Assembly: GCA_905220665.1 (NCBI GenBank)
Contig: CAJNAR010000164.1
Coordinates: 372,001-436,000 of the forward strand
Origin: Albugo candida
Taxonomy: Eukaryota > Oomycota > Peronosporomycetes > Albuginales > Albuginaceae
Length of the DNA: 64,000 nucleotides
Direction: 5' to 3'
A program made the position numbers and the translations under genes. Of the stretch, positions 13,440-24,109 are shown piece by piece. Under the pieces are notes generated by a model that saw only the letters and a list, made by a program, of their open reading frames with translations, had not been told where the DNA came from and made no database searches. Every line of letters begins with the position of its first letter. Positions within the stretch are counted from its first letter, which is position 1.

Positions 13440-15092
13440 TTACGAATAACGAGTTTGTAGATCAGTGAAAAATCCGGATGTCATTTGCTTGAGCTAGTGA
13501 TAAATGCGTTTTTTCAGCAATAAGTCTCAGACCCGATGTGACCCGTACCTTTGTTGCTTTGTCTGTGACTTTTGACTTGAGCATTTCCAGCTGATACGCA
13601 GCTTCATCCGCCACTTGAGCACAGAGGACGCGATTATATACCCACTCATGCATCAAAAGATGACCAAATACCTTCATGGGATGAAGATCGTGAGCGTCCG
13701 GTGCCTTTGTTATGATACATATCACTTGAAATAGCTTGTGCTCCTTGGAATCGATTGATTTGATCTCGATCTGCTTCAACTCGCTCAGATGCAAAATAAT
13801 TATCCGATGATATGGATTTTGAGTTTTTGTACTTCTGTAAAGAGTCTTTCGCCGTGGGTGCATCAGATCGCACATTGGTGAGATGAGTACTTGGTGCGCT
13901 GAGTCGATCATATTGTATCTCCCTAGAAAGCAAGACCCCTTGAGCTTTAGAATATGCCTCAAACATTGTATGTACTCTTCGGCTATCTGTAGTGCGCGAG
14001 CGAGTGCTTCGTCATCCTCAATTTGTTTGTGCGTGGACGAGACGGTCGATAATGGCTGCGTTTGTGAACGTTGCTGAGCTGGAACCGAGGCAGGTGGATT
14101 CTAATTGTATCAGAATTTGTCATTGCTATGACTTTGGGTGGAGTCTTATTTTTAAGTTACCTCGAATGGAATATCGTCAAAGTCGAAATCAGAACCTTGA
14201 GATAGCTTGACCGCCCCAAGATTGGTATTCTTTCTTGCTCCTATAGTTGATTTCTACAATGGTCACCTTAGCTTTCGCTCCGAAAGATTTTAGCATGACA
14301 AACTTTATGCTTCTGTTCCCTGCCGGATCCCACTGCACCATCATTATTCTTTAGCATCACCGCTGAGCGATCAGCTTGGAGATAACTTGGCTTATTCGTG
14401 TCTGGTTTTTCGGCCGCATCTTTTGTTGGTGGGATCGTCTTATGAATGTTTGTTCGGTGCAAATGGCCACTAGGTGCGATTCTGTTGAAGTCTCCATTAC
14501 TCTGCAATGCAACATTTTTCACTAAAGCGTCGAGTCCATCTTCAGCGCCATTCTCCCTATCCTATCATACATTTCCGAGCATAAATAGGCTACTCCTTCA
14601 ACATAACTGGGTACCTTACCTCTCCATCCATAGGCTCTGCCGAAATCTGCAAAGTGGATGTCGATACTTTCTTTGCTAAAACCGATTTATAAAGCTGCGC
14701 ACCCTTTGTATTATATTTCGCGTCGATCTATTGATGAGTGTCAGCATGGCTGTCAGAAGCAGCCCAAAATAAAGTCGTACGCTTGTGACTTCATGGACTC
14801 CATACTGCTTGAAATATTTACGAGCTTCAGCGTTCCCTCCAAGTTGCATCACTTTGAGCTGATCTTCTGTCCACTCGTCCATATCAATTGATCGGACGAA
14901 GGAGAGATGAACGCCTAAACGGCGATGATACCCGGAGCAATCCAGACAGATAAAGACACCATACGAAACCGTAGCCCAAGTAGGATTTCGCTTGTTGCAG
15001 TCAAAGCACATCTTATTTGCCGTTAGAGATCGAATGCGCTGGAAAAATGCATCTCGGGTTTCGTTGGCGACAAAAGCTGGTCTTGATGTCAT
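13440..15092 (-). CDS. ArfGAP2/3-type GTPase-activating protein for Arf1
   Basis: Stimulates GTP hydrolysis on Arf1 during COPI coat cycling at the Golgi. Exon 1 (15092-14790) holds the zinc-finger ArfGAP domain: [20 protein letters not shown], then [20 protein letters not shown] with the catalytic Arg. Later exons (14727-14620, 14552 to about 14330, about 14240-14161, 14100-13976, 13922-13672, 13613-13549, 13493-13440) carry the ArfGAP2/3 hallmarks. These are FDFDDIPFE, the ISS motif (AISSDMY) and the C-terminal [12 protein letters not shown] / [12 protein letters not shown] segment. The junction between exons 3 and 4 (about 14330-14240) is uncertain; a GTGCAG donor at about 14327 would keep frame. 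The upstream neighbour on the plus strand is unresolved; MANF follows 220 bp downstream on the same strand. Confidence 0.92.
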
Positions 15093-15827
15093 GTTCGTTG
15101 CGGAATATATTTTATAATATTGTACACATAAAACTGATTGATAACGGATGTGTAATAGACACGTCAACTGAGATTATGACATAACAGACGTAGTTGGGTA
15201 TGTCAACAATGTCTATAAAAGCGCGTCTCCTTTCTTCCATTACGGGGCAATACGAGCAAATGAGCGTAATACATACGGGCATTCAGAAAAAGAGTTCGAC
15301 ATGTAATGTGATTATAGATCGGCGTGAAGCTTTCGTTAGAAGCTTTCATGTAGGCGAAGCAAGTAAATCTGTCAATAAAAGCGTCTGGATGTACGTATAC
15401 TCATCAAAGGAGATTTTCTATCGAGAGCGTGACTGCGTAAACACTCCAATTTGCAAACTAATTAGCTTATTCCACGTCGAGGAACAGAGAGCATGATGCA
15501 TTTCCTACTCGCTGCTCATGCTGAGGTGACAATGAAGATCTACTCAAAAATAATGTTTATCATGACTGATAGCGCGTTGCACTTCTACGATCATTTGTTT
15601 CTACTCAACACTAAGGAGATATATCGCGATGGTCGTACGCTTCTAGACTTGTGTTTTACATTGCTAATAAAACGTATTTTGAAATGGTACATGCTTCAGT
15701 GCGATTCTTCATGTGCTCACTTGCCTCAAGGATGCAGAGGTTGAAAGTGTTGATTTTGCTAATTCCGAATGGAGCTATGCGTATCAAAATGTATATGCAA
15801 TTTAAAGGATCGTATGCTTTCCCTTCA
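15093..15827 (+). other. Unresolved stretch with two exon-like plus-strand ORFs
   Basis: Plus ORFs at about 15200-15500 (start MSTMSIKARLLSS) and 15493-15744 (with LHFYDHLFLLNTKEIYRDGR) look mildly protein-like. They share no recognisable motif and I could not join them. They may be exons of one gene divergent from the ArfGAP gene, or chance ORFs. Confidence 0.2.
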
Positions 15828-16048
15828 ACGATAACCTTTACTTTGTAGTCGTTCATACTCATCTCGATATTGCAGTTGTACATCTATTGGCACCCGGCTT
15901 CTCCTCGGAGTTTGACCGTTCAATTCTATAAAATAGAGAAGGAATCCAACAAATCCAGCTGAACTAATTATAGAATTACGACATAGGAGGTACGGATCCT
16001 TTATGCCAACAAGAGAATAGACTGAGCATTTGAGTGAGTATGTTTCCA
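15828..16048 (-). CDS. Small single-pass membrane protein, unrecognised
   Basis: A minus-strand frame ends at about 15828. It contains a hydrophobic span (SAGFVGFLLYFIEL) followed by a polar, Arg-rich tail (NGQTPRRSRVPIDVQLQYRD) and ends SKGYR. This shape (short N-terminus, one span, about 35-residue tail) is common in small mitochondrial or ER proteins. An upstream ATG at about 16055 (MFGNILTQMLSLF) may belong to it through a short intron, but the phase does not fit the donor I see. It is divergent from the TMX-like gene. Family unknown. Confidence 0.4.
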
Positions 16049-16132
16049 AACATCACAGTTGCTGCTTGAATGTGATTTTAGATTGTGTTGGTTACATTAA
16101 TTCAGTGGACAAGATTTCGTAGCCGCACGAAA

Positions 16133-16868
16133 ATGAAAAGCATGATGACCAAGATTCTCTTTGGTTTTCTGCTTAGTTTATTGTCATCTGATGGAGAAGC
16201 AACCAATATCATAACATTGGATAGCGATAACTTTGAAAAATTGACACAAGCATCGACAGGTGCAACTACTGGTGACTGGCTGATTGAGTTTTATGCTCCT
16301 TGGTGTGATCATTGTAAGCGCTTGCTGCCGATCTTCGAAGAAGTAGCCACTGGTACGTTCGACGCGTTATACTTTATGATTCATATTACAGTTGCGATCT
16401 ATAGAGCTGAAAGGTACAATAAATGTGGCCAAAGTCGATGCGATTGCGAATCGTGAACTTGTAAGAAGTGAATTCAATGCAAAGATGTGTATTCTGCTCA
16501 TCGCTAGGTAATCTTAGGGAGAACGATTCAATATCGGCGGGTATCCAACAATAATATTTTTTCGTCAAGGAGAGATGTACAAATACAAACAAGAGCGAAC
16601 GAAGGATGCGTTATCCCACTTCACAAAAGAAGGATATAAGCAGGTGGAAGGCGTTAAAGTACCAAGTACCTCGACAGCGCTGAAAGAAATGCTACAGTAC
16701 TTTCAAAATGTATACGCAGATGCTGAAAAGCTCTTTGTGACAAAGAAGCGTGCGGTGTTGACGATATTTTCCAGTGGCCTATTATTAGGACTTCTTCTCG
16801 GAGTTTGCAGCACAAAATGCATCACCAGCCGTGATGCTATCCAACCGCGCAAAAAAAAGATGACATGA
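16133..16868 (+). CDS. TMX-like transmembrane thioredoxin
   Basis: ER membrane thiol-disulfide protein of the TMX/PDI group. Three exons: 16133-16352, 16405-16460 and 16518-16868; product 208 aa, phases consistent. A signal peptide (MMTKILFGFLLSLLSS) is followed by one thioredoxin domain with active site WCDHCK, the cis-proline context GGYPTIIFF, and the segment VAKVDAIANREL. A C-terminal membrane span (AVLTIFSSGLLLGLLLGVCS) precedes a basic tail ending RKKKMT. The WCxHC site resembles classical PDI domains (WCGHC) but with Asp at the second position, so redox potential may differ. A K-K-K-M-T end may act in ER retrieval. Confidence 0.88.
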
Positions 16869-16990
16869 TGGAGCCTCTTTTTTTGCAGACATTCATGTTT
16901 CGAGTAGTCAGATGGAAGCGGATAGTTACCGCGCTGTAGCTTGTTCAAAATCTCATTCCTGTTTTTTTGAGCTCAGTCAATCTTTTTGAC

Positions 16991-17011
16991 TCACGTTCTT
17001 CAATATTGTCC
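16991..17011 (+). promoter_or_regulatory. Oomycete Inr/FPR-like core promoter of the SLC35F-like gene
   Basis: TCACGTTCTTCAATATTGTC resembles the oomycete core element (TCATTYYnCAATTTTyC) except CG at the fourth and fifth positions. It lies 45 bp before the ATG at 17057. Confidence 0.45.
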
Positions 17012-17056
17012 ACCACATTAAAAGGCTTCTTAATTTAAACACTGCGCATCATTCAA

Positions 17057-18115
17057 ATGACTTCCGATTCATACCGATGGAGTCTTGGTATCTTCTTCAT
17101 CGTGATAGTTGCCTTCATCTGGACATTTGCTAGCGTCCTAGTGCAGTACATATTCCATAATTTGGCATTTCAGAAACCATTCTTCCTCACTTTTGTTGGT
17201 ATTTCATTATTCTCAGTAAATCTACCAATTTGGTATATTTCACAGCATTGGTGCTCGTTACGTGCATGGAAAAGATCCAATACGAATGAGTCACCTCTTA
17301 TCTCGCATACACAGATGCATCAGTCAAACACAACGACGAAAACCTCTTGGAATAGCATCCTTAGAGCTAGCGCGCTTATAGCCCCTTTATGGTTTCTCGC
17401 GAATTTAACTTACAATGCAAGTCTAGATATGACAAGCGTCACGAGCAGTACGATTATCAGTTCTACATCGACGGTCTTCACGCTTCTTCTCAGCGTTTTG
17501 GTGCTCCAAGAGCAATTCACTTGGCTGAAATTGACTGGTGTAGTGCTCTGTATGTTGGGCAACATTGGCACGATATTTAAGGATTCATTGGAGGCTGAGA
17601 CCAAGTTGTTTCATAGTTCAGAATCAGCATTAGGTGATCTTACAGCTCTGTTTGCTGCATTTATGTACGCAGTGTACACGACAGCGATACGTAAAGTAGT
17701 CCCGGATGAAGCAGACTTCAGCCTTTCATTGTTTTTTGGATTCCTTGGAGCTCTCACTTGTCTAGTGCTGTCTCCTGTCGTCGTATTACTGCATTTCTAT
17801 GAAATAGAGTCGCTATATGGACTCAGTTGGGAAATCTTCCAGCTGATGTGCGTCAAGGGTTTGTTTGACAATGTGTTGTCTGATTATCTATGGGCACAAT
17901 CGGTTATAATGACTTCACCAACTGTGGCAACCGTTGGGTTGTCTTTGACAGTTCCACTTGCTATTATTTCAGATCTTCTGTTCCAGAGCATTTTACCGGG
18001 CTGGAAAACAATATTGGCGTCTGTACTGATGGTCACAGGCTTTGTATTGATCAATATCAGTTCGAAAAGAGATAGGAAGAGTCGAGAGTATCAGAAGATA
18101 AATGACTCCTCATAA
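17057..18115 (+). CDS. SLC35F-like (F5-type) drug/metabolite transporter
   Basis: Membrane transporter of the drug/metabolite superfamily (EamA fold), about ten spans, 352 aa, no intron. Hydrophobic segments begin at residue 8 (GIFFIVIVAFIWTFASV) and repeat through the protein. The family phrases NLTYNASLDMTSVTSSTIIS and GDLTALFAAFMYAVYT are present; the latter resembles the GD..AL..A..YA.Y signature of SLC35F3/F4/F5 proteins. The substrate is not known for this subgroup. The C-terminus is short and charged. The gene is convergent with the minus-strand hypothetical gene that follows. Confidence 0.85.
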   Translation: MTSDSYRWSLGIFFIVIVAFIWTFASVLVQYIFHNLAFQKPFFLTFVGISLFSVNLPIWYISQHWCSLRAWKRSNTNESPLISHTQMHQSNTTTKTSWNSILRASALIAPLWFLANLTYNASLDMTSVTSSTIISSTSTVFTLLLSVLVLQEQFTWLKLTGVVLCMLGNIGTIFKDSLEAETKLFHSSESALGDLTALFAAFMYAVYTTAIRKVVPDEADFSLSLFFGFLGALTCLVLSPVVVLLHFYEIESLYGLSWEIFQLMCVKGLFDNVLSDYLWAQSVIMTSPTVATVGLSLTVPLAIISDLLFQSILPGWKTILASVLMVTGFVLINISSKRDRKSREYQKINDSS

Positions 18116-18119
18116 AGTG

Positions 18120-19636
18120 ATTGCTTGAACGAGGGATCAGCGGGCCCATTGCAGAAATCTCCATTCGATCTATTTGGTGTTTGGTCTCATCTAGTTGCTG
18201 ACAATGACGATCAATGGCCGAATCCGGAATGCGATAGAAATCAAGGGAAAAGCACAGCACTCATGTATAGACCCAGTTGACACATTATGATGAAACTTAA
18301 AAGTATGCGTAGAATTAGTTCAAACCGAGCACTCTGCGTATTGCCCAATAATGCTACGTAATTACCACTTGACGACTTGACCGAACATATTGGCTTGCAC
18401 TTTGACATAAATATGAGATACTCATCCAGCCCAACTGCCCGCATGTCGATACCAGATCGTAGCCCGTTGCAACAAAACCATTGTCTGATATGTGGTCATG
18501 CAATGAAGTATAGCACTCTTTGACCACCACACCAAATTGACGAGCTGATATTCGAAGAAATAATACGTATAATTTCATCATCTGGTCCATGCATTTTGCA
18601 TCAATGAACGGTACTAGTGCACTATATAGGAATTACCTGGACAAAATTGCTGCTTAGTTCCATGAGGAGAGCTGCGTACTCTGGATAATACGCTTCTAAT
18701 GCAACGGCTAAGCCAGCAAAAGTGGCGATGGGAATCTACAAAGTATTTGGAGGTCTGGGAGATAAATCCTTCAAAAGGATAAATGACGCACCGTGAAGCC
18801 CAAAAGAGGGATACACGCTGTCATCAACGAGCCAGCGAAAAATGGGTGCTTATCAATCAAGAGTCGAGCGTCTTGATATCGCTCAGCGATATAAGATTTT
18901 ATTGGCTTCATTTTCTTCACATGTTCGGCGGAGGTCTGTATTGTGGCACCAGAATGTTCAGTGATCTCTTCAAATCTGCTATATTTTCCAGTAGCTGATG
19001 GGTGCTCTTGATCGCGTAATGACTCAAATAAAGATTGTCCAGCCTGCTTCATTATATAAGCCTATTCATGAGACGATATCGTTTGATTCGACTCACCTCC
19101 AGTAAACGTTGTGCGATGTTCAGAGATAGCTGACCCGCCAGGAATATCTCATCTTTCGTGATCGTACTGAGGGCATCCTCCATGACTCTGCACATGCTCC
19201 CTGTAAATAACATCGCGTTTCGTAAATTTGTTGTCATATGAACCAAATCTTGCTCTTTATCTCCATGAATTGTATCGACAGTCGTATCTCTTTCTATATT
19301 GGAAGCAGTCAATGATGGCAGCGACTTCACAGAAGCTTCATCACGTTCTGAGGATTGAATTTGATTGCAAATAGATTTCATTTTCGATTCATCCGAAGTT
19401 ATTTCGCTCACATTCTCCTGAACACTTCGTAATCCATTTTGCATCAATGCGATTGCTTGCGCAAGTTTCTCAGATATATCTTCTACAGTCAGATCTTGTA
19501 TATTTTGATTCGCTTCTTCACAGCACTGAGCAAAGAAATCCATCAGATGAGCCTTGTCTGCTGAAGTAGGTCTCCAATCAGTTCCATCGTCATCGCAATC
19601 CGTGCTATCAAAAAGCAATTCTGTAGAGAATTTCAT
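18120..19636 (-). CDS. Hypothetical protein with acidic helical N-terminus and membrane hairpin
   Basis: I do not recognise the family. Exon 1 (19636-19097) encodes about 180 residues, acidic and helical (DDDGTDWRPTSADKAHLMDF and MEDALSTITKDEIFLAGQLS). A perfect GTGAGT donor leads to exon 2 (from about 19050), with IKSYIAERYQDARLLIDKHP followed by the hydrophobic FFAGSLMTACIPLLGFT. A third exon (about 18737-18639) adds IPIATFAGLAVALEAYYPEY, giving two adjacent hydrophobic stretches. Further segments near 18590-18420 and 18240-18120 (AIDRHCQQLDETKHQIDRME) are probably the C-terminal coiled coil, but their junctions are not solved. The 3' end meets the SLC35F-like gene tail to tail. Confidence 0.5.
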
Positions 19637-19789
19637 GTTTACACACACTGCAGCTGATAAGTATCAACCGGAACAACGAGCCAATTGGCTCATAATCTAT
19701 CAGCTCACTGCCTTGTGAGTCAAAAAGGAGCAGCACTCATAAAGGTGATACAGCGATGCGATCAGCACTCAGCACAGGCCAATAAAAGT

Positions 19790-20900
19790 TATGCACGTTC
19801 ATGAGCTTAGTGATGGAATTCTTTTTTAATTGCCATTTTGCAGGAATTCGACCAGGACGGCGATAGTCAACCTCTATCCGGCTGTGTTGCCGTGTTCTTC
19901 CACCGTTGCGTGTGGAGTAGTAGCGGACCAAGATATAAAACTAACGCAAGAAAAGGAGAAACTCGAAGCCATTTAAAGATGCGGAAAGGTTGGCGTAGAG
20001 AAGCAGCGCGTAAAAGTTTTGGCACCTCCTCATCGAAGGACGCCGAGTTGGATTTCGTCATGTGGGTCAGCAACCAGCGTAGTGAAGGTATCATGATATC
20101 GAGAATGATTTTGAACTCAAAGGATTACGAAATAGCCAATGAATACGATTAGCATGCCGGTGTCGCCTCCTCCAGGATAAGCTGATTCGTCAGTGTCTTG
20201 AGTTAGATCTACGTGCACAGATGCAACAGTGCAGGGAAGTTACTTTAGATCTATCAGCTATGGTCGACGAGATGAAAGTGTATGTGGTGTGTACTGTATT
20301 GAAGTCGCAATACAAACGAATTGAGATTATCAGAATGTGTGAATATACAATGCGAACCAGACTGCAGCTTTTTCGTATCTGCCGAAAAAAGCGGTCGGTT
20401 TCATGGGTACGCAAATCGTGTGATCTGATGGGATTGAAAAAGAGCTGATGGCTGTCATGCTTATTTTGATGCAGATGGATGTACCATTAGTCATGTTAGA
20501 GCACCCTATTCGGAAGAGGAGGAGTCTATAGTGGGAAACAAGGTGTTGCGATACTCATAATACTCTTCGTATAACTGGAAAAAGACTGAAGCCTTTCAGC
20601 AAAAATACGAGCCTACACATCTGCGGCAACCCACAAAGTGATGTATTCAGTGTAAAAAATGACGACCATAATACTGATATATCGCTATATCGTAGGGTCG
20701 TGGAATGGTGAGCTATCGCTCGGTCCCCGGGTGAACAAAAGCCTACCAGTTCTGCTTCTGTGGGACGAATTCTCGGCTCAATGGTACGAGGACGAACTCG
20801 ACATGCCGATACCGTAAATCTTGTTTTAGACGAGAAGAAAGGTCCCAGCAATTTTCGAGTAGCGTCTACCGTCCGGTGAATGTGACTTGAATCAAGCCAT
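19790..20900 (+). CDS. Possible multi-exon coiled-coil protein
   Basis: Plus-strand segments look like short exons: KLTQEKEKLEA (about 19940), VEKQRVKVLAPPHRRTP (about 20000-20089, ending at a GTATCA donor), then after a CTCCAG acceptor DKLIRQCLELDLRAQMQQCR and EVTLDLSAMVDEMK (20181-20276). A later segment (about 20720-20880) reads GRILGSMVRGRTRHADTVNL and LVLDEKKGPSNFRVASTV. The heptad-like part suggests a coiled coil. Not recognised; start, end and some junctions unknown. A competing minus ORF (20555-20992) has no supporting motif. Confidence 0.3.
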
Positions 20901-21266
20901 TTAAAGACGAATTCCGCAACGATCTGGTAGTGGGCCTGAATGACCAGCTTCATGAACGCAGCAATGCAATAACATCTCTTGTGCCTCACCATATTAGTCG
21001 GTGGTCGCTAGGTGGGTTCGAGACGTCTCGGATGGAGATAAACAGTTTCTATTATATTTCGGTCTTTGAGATGGTATGAGGGTTTTTCGGAATTGGACCC
21101 ATCGTCGACTCGCATCTCTACTTCAATTTCAATGCTAGGGAGCTGCGGATTTGATAGCGTATCATCTGCACAGCTTTTCGAGAGTTGCAGCTGGACGGGT
21201 GTTTGCTTACAGCAATCGTACTGCCTTGCTCACCATCTACTTGAAAAGCTCGTACTTCTATCTAAT

Positions 21267-24055
21267 TCATTCTTTCGAATCCATTCTTGCGGCCAAATTG
21301 TGCAGTTGATCCACCGGTAGACATTTACCTCGTGCTTCGCAATATAATGCAAACGCCTTCAATCTAGCTTTACAATCATCGGAACCACTTGCGATAGCGC
21401 TTTGAACTTTTGGGTGAACAATTATCGAAGAAAGAGCTGATAAGAAGCGTCTGGAATAAGGTGGGGCGATGCTTGCCAATAGTACTGTCACAAAATGCCG
21501 AAGTAATGCTTGGTCTAGTTCCGGGACGTTCTTCATTATAAAATCCAAAACAGGAAAGACGTAGCCAGCTGTGATCATGAATACCATACATCGTAGTGAC
21601 TCCCGTCTTAATTCCAAGATCTACAAGCAGCTATGAGAAATCAACGATAAGGAACATTGGGCAGTGTTTTACCTTGACAGGGTCATTCTCTGTTTCCAGG
21701 GTCAGAAAGGTGACCAATATACGTAATGCGATAGCCCAATGTAGTTTATGAAAACGGATTGATGCCTTCAGAATCTGCAACAAATTGGGAAAACAAACAT
21801 GAAGCAGCGTGCTACCGACGAAGGATGGAGATTTCAAAATGATTTCAAGCCAATATAGGACGCCTATAGAGACGACCGGAGTTTCCATCATAGAAATGAG
21901 GCGCTTGACAACTCCCGATTGATTCATCTGGAAACGCACAACAGATTAAAAGAAGTACCAAAGATGTGAGTATGCCTGGCCTTACATTATATCCTAGAGT
22001 TTTATCCGATTTACAAATCGTCGAAGCATCGGCAAGTACACAAGCAATGATCTTCATCTCATCTTCACCAGTCTGCTCTACGAGATTCTGTTTCTGGTCA
22101 CAACATGGAACGTCTTGGCAGTGTGAAAGAACACTACGGTTGTCCCGAATCGAAGCAACGTAAGCCAATAGTGTGATACAATTTTCCCTGTAATGCATCG
22201 TGATCGCTGTGGACGGGTTGAACAATGGATCAATCATTGCATACAGAACCTGATGTTGTCATAAATCAGAAAACATAGCACGAAAGTAATCAGAAACTTG
22301 CCGCTGGGGTGCGAAGGTGGATTGCGGGCGGGGGACTCGATCCTTTATATTGTTCGACTAGAGATTGCGCGGCCTGTTCGGAGCATTTTCGTGTTTTGAC
22401 GATACTCAATATTGCGTCACAAAACCGAGTATGTCGCTCGTAGAAGCATCGTCGACGTAATGGATGGAACGGTTCACTTTTTGCCCCTAATTTGTTCCTT
22501 GCTGCATTTTGGATCTCAAAACTCACACGGTATAGCTTTATCCGCACAAGGTCAATAAATACTGGGTTCTTGCACTCAGGTTTCGTTCGCTGTTGAAAAA
22601 GCTTGTTGTCAAGGTGACTGAGAAGTTCTTCTGCATAAAAGTACGAAAACTCGGACTGACAGCATATTCTCAGCAAATTTGCAATGATTTTTGAAATTTC
22701 ATCTTCCGAGTCGGTCGATATCTAGAGTATACAATATCAATATTGAGAATGAATCCAACAAGAAAAATGTGACTTACTCGCCGAAGTGCATCGATCAAAA
22801 CACCATTAAAAACGGGAAAAAAGGCATTAGCAGTTGGAAGGGAAGCAACTTCCTGATGATGCCCAGCATCTGATATCCTTCGTATGGCATATTGGAGCAA
22901 ATTACAAGTCTACAAGACTGTTTAGATCACCAATTAGTCAATGCATCAACAGGTAAGTACATTGTGCGATTTTGCAAGTTTGATCAAGATTCTTCGCCAC
23001 TTCTTGTTTCCAAGCATTGCCGTAAGCCACTCCGGCTCATTAGTTGATCCATTCAGCACATCGGAAACCTAAGATGTATGCACAGAGTTCAGTTTAGTTG
23101 CTTGAGAATGATTTGTGATCTTGCGAACCATTTTCGGATTATAATTCTGCATGATCAAATCCTCTAACCGCATGTAGAGCACATCCTCAGTATACATCCA
23201 AGTAGGCTCTTCAGCTTCTCTCTGACTGGTTTGATTGCTAGTAGTGGTTGACAAACTATCCTGCGCATTTGTTTCCATCATTAACCAGTCTAACCAAGTA
23301 GCGACCAGACCAATCATCTGTGCATGCCCCCGATACGATGAAGATAACTTCTCTACAAGTACCTCGGGACCATTCGAATCTTTATATGTTCTTAGGAATG
23401 CATTGATCGTCAGCATCAATGAGCTATCCATGATGGCATCAGGCTTGCTGAGTCGTTGCAATAAGTGAGTTGCTTCTAAACCAGCTTCAGAATCTTTTTG
23501 TTCGAGAGGAGAAGCTATCAGATTTCCTATTTTCTCCTTCTCGTCGCATATGATCAGGAGTTTTTCATCATTCTTTCGAGTCTTCTTTTTCGATTCTATA
23601 CCCTTGATGCTCTTCTTCCTTTTAATCTGCTCTTTACTCTTCAGTCGTTCTAAATCATTTGACTGATACTTGTTCATCGTTCCTTCTTCTATCAAATCTG
23701 CTCCCCTTTTCTTCACCGCCGCTAGAGAAGCATTCTTTTGCGTTTCCGACATCTTTTTGATGCTCTTCGTGTAGTTTGTACAGGCTTTGAAATCGACACC
23801 CTTCGGTTTCTCCCATTGAGACTTTTTTTTCTTTCGATTATGGTAGTATAAGCGCTCCGTTTTAGGGTCCCAAAGCTCTTCCCATTCATACTCAAAATTC
23901 AATGACTTTGGATCGGAATCCATATTTATGTCGTCTACGGGAGACGTGTTCTCAGTTTCAAAATTCTTTGGTTTTTCCCATCGACTCTGTTTTGTAACGC
24001 GATTATGGTAATAAGGGCGTCCGTCTTTTGTAAAGTGCTCGCTCCATGATCCCAT
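21267..24055 (-). CDS. NELFCD: NELF-C/D (TH1) homologue with two N-terminal WW domains
   Basis: NELF-C/D is part of the negative elongation factor that pauses RNA polymerase II near promoters. Exons: 24055-23131, 23069-22961, 22909-22778, 22721-22302, 22249-21986, 21927-21673 and 21620-21267. Phases agree at every junction; the intron 22301-22250 is GC-AG. The N-terminus has two WW domains (WSEHFTKDGRPYYHNR..W..P and WEELWDPKTERLYYHNRKKK..W..P) and a Lys-rich linker. The rest matches TH1: MIGLVATWLDWL, RRISDAGHHQEVASL, SPPPAIHLRTPA, NCITLLAYVASI, PVVSIGVLYWLE, and GYVFPVLDFI followed by RHFVTVLLASIAPPYS. Animal NELF-C/D has no WW domains as far as I know. Family assignment rests on segment-by-segment resemblance. 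Confidence 0.85.
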
Positions 24056-24109
24056 CGTCTCGTTGGATCGCTGAGGCCAGCAGTATACGTAGTATACTAT
24101 ACATCATGC

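Noticed and set aside
20555..20992. 145-codon minus ORF as a gene
   Set aside because: No motif or splice context; the opposite strand has more plausible short exons.
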